Of a stretch of DNA of 64,000 bases, positions 59,271 to 64,000 are shown piece by piece (within the stretch, counting starts at the first letter, position 1; every line of letters starts with the position of its first letter). Source of the DNA: an uncultured Oscillospiraceae bacterium (GTDB lineage Bacteria > Bacillota > Clostridia > Oscillospirales > Oscillospiraceae); assembly GCA_934565795.1 (NCBI GenBank), contig CAKTIM010000002.1, forward strand, positions 99,917 to 163,916, written 5' to 3'. The position numbers were made by a program, and so were the translations under genes. Under the pieces are notes generated by a model. That model saw only the letters and a list, made by a program, of their open reading frames with translations. It did not search any database and was not told where the DNA came from.

Positions 59271-59729
59271 TTGGAAAAGGAAGGCATCAAGGTGATGGCG
59301 CGCAATCGAGAGGCGTATCACGAGTACTTTGTGGAAGAGGAAATGGAGGCTGGCATTGAGCTGTGCGGCACCGAGGTCAAGTCCATCCGCCAGGGAACGC
59401 TGAACCTGAAGGATTCCTGGTGCGGCATCAAGGACGGCGAGCTGATCCTGAACCAGATGCACATCTCGCCATACGACCATGGCAACATTTTTAACCGGGA
59501 TTCCAAGCGCCCCCGCCGCCTGCTGATGCACAAGCGGGAGATCATGCGGCTGTTTGGCAAGGTCAAGCAGGATGGCTATGCGCTGATCCCGCTGTCCGTC
59601 TATTTCAAGGGCAGCCGGGTCAAGGTAAAGGTTGGCCTGTGTAAGGGCAAGAAGCTGTACGACAAGCGCCAGGCGGCGGCCGAGCGGGACGCAAAGCGCC
59701 AGATCGACCGGGCCATGAAAGAACGCTGA
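59271..59729 (+). CDS. smpB: SsrA-binding protein SmpB
   Basis: A 152-residue partner of tmRNA in rescue of stalled ribosomes. It has [30 protein letters not shown] and the C-terminal KGKKLYDKR followed by the [10 protein letters not shown] tail. It starts at a TTG with GGGAGGTG seven bases upstream; an ATG eight codons on is a weaker alternative. The tmRNA gene lies 590 bp downstream, past a cyclophilin gene. Confidence 0.95.
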   Translation: MEKEGIKVMARNREAYHEYFVEEEMEAGIELCGTEVKSIRQGTLNLKDSWCGIKDGELILNQMHISPYDHGNIFNRDSKRPRRLLMHKREIMRLFGKVKQDGYALIPLSVYFKGSRVKVKVGLCKGKKLYDKRQAAAERDAKRQIDRAMKER

Positions 59730-59743
59730 AAAGGAGAAAAACA

Positions 59744-60280
59744 ATGAATCCGACTTTTAAGATCACGATGGAAAACGGCGGCGTCATTGAGGGAGAGCTG
59801 TATCCTGAAAAAGCGCCCCAGAGCGTGCGCAACTTTATTGATCTGTGTAACCATCATTTTTATGACGGGCTGATCTTCCACCGCGTTATCCCCGGCTTTA
59901 TGATCCAGGGCGGCTGCCCCGAGGGCACCGGCATGGGCGGCCCCGGCTACTGCATCAAGGGCGAGTTCTTCTTCAACGGAATCAAGAACGACCTGAAGCA
60001 TAAGCGCGGTGTGCTGAGCATGGCCCGTTCCTCCTCTCCCAACTCCGCCGGAAGCCAGTTCTTCATCATGCATCAGGATGCCAAGCATCTGGACGGCCAG
60101 TATGCCGCCTTCGGCAAGGTGACCAGCGGTATGGACGTGGTGGATGCCATCGCCGGGACGAAAACTGACGCCAGCGACCGCCCTCTGGCAGAGCAGAAGA
60201 TCGCCTCCATCACCGTGGATACCCATGGGGAGGAATATCCCGAACCCAATAAGCTGCCTGATCCTTACGGCAGATTCTGA
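59744..60280 (+). CDS. Cyclophilin-type peptidyl-prolyl isomerase
   Basis: A 178-residue cytosolic PPIase that speeds proline isomerisation in folding. IFHRVIPGFMIQGG has the catalytic Arg, SPNSAGSQFFIMH the Gln/Phe site, and LDGQYAAFGKV the later block. No signal peptide is seen, so it is cytoplasmic. AAAAGGAG precedes the ATG, and it follows smpB by 14 bp. Confidence 0.94.
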   Translation: MNPTFKITMENGGVIEGELYPEKAPQSVRNFIDLCNHHFYDGLIFHRVIPGFMIQGGCPEGTGMGGPGYCIKGEFFFNGIKNDLKHKRGVLSMARSSSPNSAGSQFFIMHQDAKHLDGQYAAFGKVTSGMDVVDAIAGTKTDASDRPLAEQKIASITVDTHGEEYPEPNKLPDPYGRF

Positions 60281-60291
60281 TTTTTTAAAAC

Positions 60292-60315
60292 AGCCCCGGG
60301 GATCATCCCCGGGCT
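60292..60315 (+). terminator. GC hairpin between cyclophilin gene and ssrA
   Basis: AGCCCCGGGGAT and ATCCCCGGGCT-type arms form a near-perfect palindrome just before ssrA. There is no T-run, so it may be a weak terminator or a processing signal. Confidence 0.5.
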
Positions 60316-60320
60316 TCCAC

Positions 60321-60669
60321 GGGGCCGTACTGGTTTCGACGGGGGTAGTGAGGCTGGAATAGCGGGTCGTGGCGCCTGGCCACGATAAAACGGGCAATTT
60401 TTTAAACTTAACTGACAACAATACTGTTGCTCTGGCTGCCTGATTAGGCGCCCATCCTCCCCGGAAGGTCCACGAGCCGGGCTAGGGTGTGATTTGAGTG
60501 GAGACCGTGCGTGTGCTAAGCTTTGCGTACACCATGAATCATGAAGCTACCAAATCCGATAGGGTGTTTGTTCCCGCTCGGATGAGGGAATGTAAATAAC
60601 AAACTGCACCCGGAGAAGTTCTTTCCAAGTTGCTTTCGGACAGGGGTTCGATTCCCCTCGGCTCCACCA
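60321..60669 (+). ncRNA. ssrA: tmRNA
   Basis: A one-piece tmRNA of ~349 nt that rescues stalled ribosomes and tags their products. The 5' GGGGCCGTACTGGTTTCGACGG and the 3' GGTTCGATTCCCCTCGGCTCCACCA-type end (T-arm, acceptor strand and encoded CCA) are diagnostic. The 5' GGGGCCG pairs with CGGCTCC. The tag reading frame ends GTTGCTCTGGCTGCCTGA and reads GNFLNLTDNNTVALAA if GGC is the resume codon. smpB is nearby. A strong terminator follows. Confidence 0.97.
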
Positions 60670-60674
60670 TAAGT

Positions 60675-60710
60675 CCACCGTAATTTTGATAGAATTACGG
60701 TGGGCTTTTT
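60675..60710 (+). terminator. Terminator of ssrA
   Basis: CCACCGTAATT and AATTACGGTGG form a perfect 11-bp stem with a seven-base loop, followed by CTTTTT. Confidence 0.92.
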
Positions 60711-60717
60711 CTATGCC

Positions 60718-60901
60718 CGAAAACCGCTTGAAATATGGGTTTTCGGCTGTTCCGTCATATAACGAACCCCGCTGCAGACCAATTCTGCGGCGGGGTTCGT
60801 GCGTTTTAGGAGGATTGTAGCTTTCTGTGTCGTTGTAATCGTTAAACGGCTGAGGTAATCGTTGAATCACAGAGGCATTCGTTAAACAACCGGGTTCTGA
60901 T
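60718..60901. other. Hairpin-rich gap after ssrA
   Basis: Two more hairpins follow the terminator: CGAAAACC/GGTTTTCG (60718-60745) and CGAACCCCGC/GCGGGGTTCG (60763-60799). TCGTTAAAC then occurs twice (near 60839 and 60880). No gene was found. It may mark the joint of an island inserted after ssrA. Confidence 0.4.
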
Positions 60902-61392
60902 AATACTCCTTATGAGAAGATCGGCGATGAAGTGCATCCTTTGGATACTCCCTTTGATAATCCCGAAAGCTGGGAGTGAATTCGATTTAAAGATTTAGTC
61001 GACTATTCGATGGAAAAAACGCCTCCGCGGAAAGAGACGGAATACTGGAGCAACAATACGCTTCCTTGGGTTTCTATTGCGGATTTGATGGCAGATGGGA
61101 CTATAACTGTAACTAATGGATGTGTCAATAGCCTTGCGGTTGAAACACATTTAGAGGAAAAATCAGCAAGGCTGGTACATTGTTGATGAGTTTCAAGTTG
61201 ATGGTCGGAAAGGTGTCGATATTGGGAATCGATGCATTTCATAACGAAGCCATCATTTCAATATACCCGTATGTTGACCCCGATAAAATAACCACAATGT
61301 TCCTGTTCGCTACGTCGTCGCTTCTCTCACGAAGTGGCAATACAAAATCGTCAATCAAGGGTAATACTCTTAACTTGGATAGCTTAAATCGG
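60902..61392 (+). pseudogene. Broken hsdS (type I restriction specificity) fragment
   Basis: Two frames together read like one target-recognition domain of HsdS. In the first frame: NTPYEKIGDEVHPLDTPF, a TGA where TGGGAGTGG (WEW) is normal (60977-60979), then RFKDLVDYSMEKTPPRKET and LPWVSIADLMADG. After a shift near 61120-61170 the next frame gives GTLLMSFKLMVGKVSILG and HNEAIISIYPYVD, then IKGNTLNLDSLN. A stop and a frameshift make it non-functional. No hsdR or hsdM is visible in the window. Confidence 0.75.
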
Positions 61393-61514
61393 AAATCTCC
61401 CTGTTCGTCAAATTTGTATAAACGCAGGCATTGCTTGCCAAGTGTAACGTCTCAGACGCGGCTTCTTCTTTTCAATAAATGCCTGTGGCTGCACAAGCAG
61501 AAAATCAAATCCCA

Positions 61515-62141
61515 TCATTCTTCCGCAAGATCGGCAATCAACTTGGCGTCGCTGACTGCCAGGGCAAGCTGAAGCTTGTTTTCAAACCCTGTTTTTTGCA
61601 GCATGTTTGCCACATGGAATTTGACCGTCGACATCTCGCAGCCCATCTCCGCCGCGATGCGCGTGTAAGACAAGCCCCGCATCAGATGCCGCAGAACTTT
61701 CAATTCCGTCTTTGTAAATTCCGTGCTTTTTGCCATGCCGATCTCAACTGTCGGAGGTGCGTCCGGAAAAACATGTTCACCCGCCAGCGTTTGCCGGACG
61801 ACATCCATCAAACGCTTCTGCGTCGAGTCCTTGTACCACAGGCTGTCGGCCCCGGCCCTCTTTGCCTCATCCAGAACGGCACCATCGATCAGCGAAGTCA
61901 CAACAATGATTTTACTCTTCGGCTGTATGGCTTTAATTTGGCGAACAGCAATCAAACCGTTCTCACGGTTCTCTGTTTGCACATCCATCAAAATCAGATC
62001 GACAGAACTTGTCCGGCACACCTCAACCGCCTGCTTTGCACCGGAGATGGACGCCGTGATCCGGTATCCGTCCTCGGCACGGAAATAGCTTTCCAGCAGA
62101 CTGCGGATCATGGTCTGGTCTTCAACGATCATCACTCTCAT
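61515..62141 (-). CDS. LuxR/NarL-type response regulator
   Basis: A 208-residue regulator. The receiver domain has VEDQ, LILMDVQ with the phospho-Asp and the Lys in WYKDS. The C-terminal helix-turn-helix is of LuxR type, LMRGLSYTRIAAEMGCEMSTVKFHV. AGGAGGAAG precedes the ATG. It overlaps the kinase gene by 20 bp as the third gene in a leftward operon. Targets are not evident in the window. Confidence 0.92.
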   Translation of the reverse strand: MRVMIVEDQTMIRSLLESYFRAEDGYRITASISGAKQAVEVCRTSSVDLILMDVQTENRENGLIAVRQIKAIQPKSKIIVVTSLIDGAVLDEAKRAGADSLWYKDSTQKRLMDVVRQTLAGEHVFPDAPPTVEIGMAKSTEFTKTELKVLRHLMRGLSYTRIAAEMGCEMSTVKFHVANMLQKTGFENKLQLALAVSDAKLIADLAEE

Positions 62142-63090
62142 GTGCTGCTTCCTCCTGTTCCGGCAGACTGAGCATCAGCTTAAAGCGAGGGATGCTCCAA
62201 ACCTCCATTTTGCCGCCTGCTTCTTCTATACGTTGACGCAGCATGGAAAGGCCTCCGCCCTCTGTGATCTTTTCCTTTGGCACCGCACCGTTGTTGGTCA
62301 GGGAGACCTCCATGCAGTCCGGCTTCTGCCAAAAGCACACATACAATTCTGTGCCATCTGCGTGACGGACACAGTTCGCCGCACATTCGCAGATCGCCAG
62401 TGCGCTCAGTGCGCGTATCCACTGCGTTTGCGGCTCATCCCCTGTCAGCAGAATGCTAACGCCTAGCTCTTCCGCTCGTTTTTTCGCTGCCTCCAGCGGT
62501 TCGGATTGCGCCGTTATCTGGCTGGAGCGGTAAAGCACTGAAATTGACTGTTCCCACAGCGCCGCGTTTGCACGAATTTCCTTCTGTCCCGTGTGCTGGA
62601 GCAGCACACGGCGCGCCGCGAGAATGCTGTGCCCAATGTCATCGTGCACACGCAGCTTCATCGCCAGCGTCTCTTCCTCCCGGATGATCTCCGGCATCTG
62701 CACAAGCAGCAGCCGAAGCCGCTCATTCGCCTCCGCCAGCTTCGCGTTTTCCGCTTTCAGCTGGTTCTGCTTCCGGATCAGCTCCGTAACGTCTGCGGCA
62801 GTGATCTGCGTATAGCGGACGCCCGCTTTTGTTGTGATCTGCTCCTGCGCAAAGCGCAGCGCCTTCCCGTCCGGAAAGCGGTAGATCCGAAGGCGCAGAT
62901 CCAGACAGCGCACGTTTGCGGGCGGCGAGTGCAGGGCGCTCTGCATCTCTGCAAGCGACTGTATGCCGCCTTTTCGCAGCCAGTTTGCAATGGCAAGCAT
63001 CCGGCGGTTGATAAGCCGCACCACGCCGTTTTTATCGAAGAAGCAGGCCGCGATGGGCAGACTGTCGAAGCTTTCCTTAACCCTGTCCAT
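62122..63090 (-). CDS. Cytoplasmic NarL-partner type histidine kinase
   Basis: A 322-residue kinase without transmembrane segments. Residues 1-100 look like a PAS-type sensing domain (FDSLPIAACFFDKNGVVRLINR), followed by a coiled coil. The dimerisation helix with HDDIGHSILAARR is of the HisKA_3 type that partners NarL regulators, and a degenerate ATPase domain ends ITEGGGLSMLRQRIEEAGG. It overlaps both neighbours, so all three genes are one operon. Confidence 0.85.
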   Translation of the reverse strand: MDRVKESFDSLPIAACFFDKNGVVRLINRRMLAIANWLRKGGIQSLAEMQSALHSPPANVRCLDLRLRIYRFPDGKALRFAQEQITTKAGVRYTQITAADVTELIRKQNQLKAENAKLAEANERLRLLLVQMPEIIREEETLAMKLRVHDDIGHSILAARRVLLQHTGQKEIRANAALWEQSISVLYRSSQITAQSEPLEAAKKRAEELGVSILLTGDEPQTQWIRALSALAICECAANCVRHADGTELYVCFWQKPDCMEVSLTNNGAVPKEKITEGGGLSMLRQRIEEAGGKMEVWSIPRFKLMLSLPEQEEAAHESDDR

Positions 63091-64000
63091 GCGTCTCTAC
63101 ACTCCCCGTTCTTTCCAGCTTCTGCGTCACATATTGCAGTCCGTCCTCATCCTGCTCCCATTCCAGACCCGGAAACTGCGTGCGCAGTCCGCAGAGCGGC
63201 TCCACCGCTGAAACGCAGAGAGCAACTTCTACCCACTTACCAATCTCTATGGAGAGCAGCAACGCACGCAGCGATTCCAGTTCCGTCTCTACGACCGCCT
63301 CAAACAGGTCGTAGACCTGTGTTGCCTGCTCGACGGTAAGTTGGCCTTCCCCCTTGACGATCGTCTTACAGTCGGCGCCATAGACAATGATATTCTCGGA
63401 AGATTCATTGAGACACAGCCGAAGCTCCTGCACACTGATTGCACCGCGCTGCACGCCGACAAAAATCAGGTTGCTTCTACGCTTGATGTAGGTTCCGATG
63501 ATGATGACCTGCCCGAGCAGGTGTCTGGCTCTGCCGGAATCTTCCGTCTTTTGCAATTCAGTCAGCAGATCCCGCAGCATCGCGATCTGCCGGGCGGTTT
63601 GCGTCTCCATCATGTCATACAGGCGGTTTTCTTCTGTCAGCTTCAGCCATCTTGCGTGCTGTGCTTTCTCCGCTGCCAGAACGTCGCCGGTATCACGCAG
63701 CTCATCCCTTGTCAGCTCCAGCTCCTTTCGGATCTGATTCAGCGCGGAAATGTCCTCCTTCCAGAACACCCAGCCGCGGCGCAGCTTGTGCCGCTTCAAA
63801 AGCGTATCGTCGCCCAGATGGACAGTATACTGCTGCATCTGCCGCAGTTCACTTTGCGGCAAAGCCTCCTGCATGGCGGCAGACACATATTGGGAGCAAA
63901 ATGCAGGATCCGTAATCTGGACGGGCAAACTCGTTGCCTCAAAAAGTTCGTCGTATCCGAGGTTGGACTGAATCAGCCCGCATTGAATGCAGCATTCAAG
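63077..64000 (-). CDS. Sensor-like signalling protein, C-terminal part (cut by window edge)
   Basis: The frame is open from the right edge, so this is the last ~307 residues of a larger protein. Visible are IQCGLIQSNLGYDELFEA, a small PAS-like or linker region, a coiled coil (~110-170) and an all-helical/mixed region ending in EWEQDEDGLQYVTQKLE. It has no recognised kinase H-box, but the layout resembles 7TM-type histidine-kinase-like sensors. It overlaps the kinase gene by 14 bp and is probably the input part of the same pathway. Confidence 0.6.
   Translation of the reverse strand, partial: LECCIQCGLIQSNLGYDELFEATSLPVQITDPAFCSQYVSAAMQEALPQSELRQMQQYTVHLGDDTLLKRHKLRRGWVFWKEDISALNQIRKELELTRDELRDTGDVLAAEKAQHARWLKLTEENRLYDMMETQTARQIAMLRDLLTELQKTEDSGRARHLLGQVIIIGTYIKRRSNLIFVGVQRGAISVQELRLCLNESSENIIVYGADCKTIVKGEGQLTVEQATQVYDLFEAVVETELESLRALLLSIEIGKWVEVALCVSAVEPLCGLRTQFPGLEWEQDEDGLQYVTQKLERTGSVETHGQG

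Noticed and set aside
1-64000. CRISPR arrays, tRNA or rRNA genes, prophage structural genes
   Set aside because: No regularly spaced repeats, cloverleaf-like sequences, rRNA motifs or phage gene runs were seen by reading; the only stable RNA gene recognised is ssrA.

Overview
The window looks like chromosomal DNA from a GC-rich Firmicute of class Clostridia, most plausibly an Oscillospirales gut commensal. The grounds are strong AGGAGG-type ribosome sites, sigma-A type promoters, the ylxM-ffh-rpsP-khpA-rimM-trmD block, a cytidylate kinase gene overlapping an IspH-ribosomal-S1 fusion, a PP-loop TtcA-type enzyme, a CD1871A-type CXXC peptide and a bile-salt-hydrolase-like enzyme. Genus is not claimed.

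Layout. 1-4.1 kb: end of pepT, then a leftward set (homocysteine methyltransferase family, a membrane-fused E2-like acyltransferase, birA, a small membrane protein). 4.1-9.5 kb: a CopG-type regulator behind a perfect 38-bp palindrome, M29 aminopeptidase, L31, HflX, YigZ and dGTPase-like genes. 9.5-16 kb: dnaG, two tandem sigma-70-family genes (the second degenerate), cmk and ispH-rpsA. 16-24.4 kb: Dabb, ACT and UPF0210 proteins, a diguanylate cyclase, then leftward VanW, U32, MltG and DJ-1 proteins. 24.6-30 kb: DEAD-box helicase, DprA-like protein, TldE/TldD pair. 29.8-33.1 kb: a complete feo ferrous-iron operon (feoA, feoA, feoB, Cys-rich FeoB partner) with three copies of one palindromic operator. 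33-39 kb: TetR/SDR divergent pair, and a CXXC peptide / 4Fe-4S membrane protein / TlpA lipoprotein redox operon facing a two-component system. 39-46 kb: Nudix, Ogt, rpsI-rplM, ttcA, dusB, M23 peptidase, trmO. 47-54.3 kb: ylxM-ffh-rpsP-khpA-rimM-trmD, sirtuin, tandem GNAT, tgt, yajC. 54.4-60.7 kb: SdpR/SdpI-type pair, bile-salt-hydrolase-like enzyme, Nudix and HAD enzymes, smpB, cyclophilin and ssrA (tmRNA). 60.7-64 kb: a broken hsdS fragment just after ssrA, then a leftward signalling trio (response regulator, cytoplasmic histidine kinase, truncated sensor-like protein). The last block looks accessory.

The least explained feature is a family of about 160-bp imperfect palindromes (6.3, 18.0, 26.8 and 55.7 kb, with remnants near 18.15, 19.4 and 45.9 kb). 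The copies keep a small apical hairpin and an asymmetric internal loop, while the stems between them change sequence but stay base-paired. Several abut stop codons, and one encodes the end of a protein. Other points worth attention are an internal promoter and internal ribosome site that could release S1 from the IspH fusion, the degenerate second sigma factor, paired inverted repeats around the ylxM promoter, a terminator-like hairpin containing the start codon of an M23 peptidase gene, and direct repeats bracketing the sdpRI promoter.

No tRNA, rRNA, CRISPR array or intact transposase was seen. All functional calls come from reading protein motifs and gene order, without database searches.
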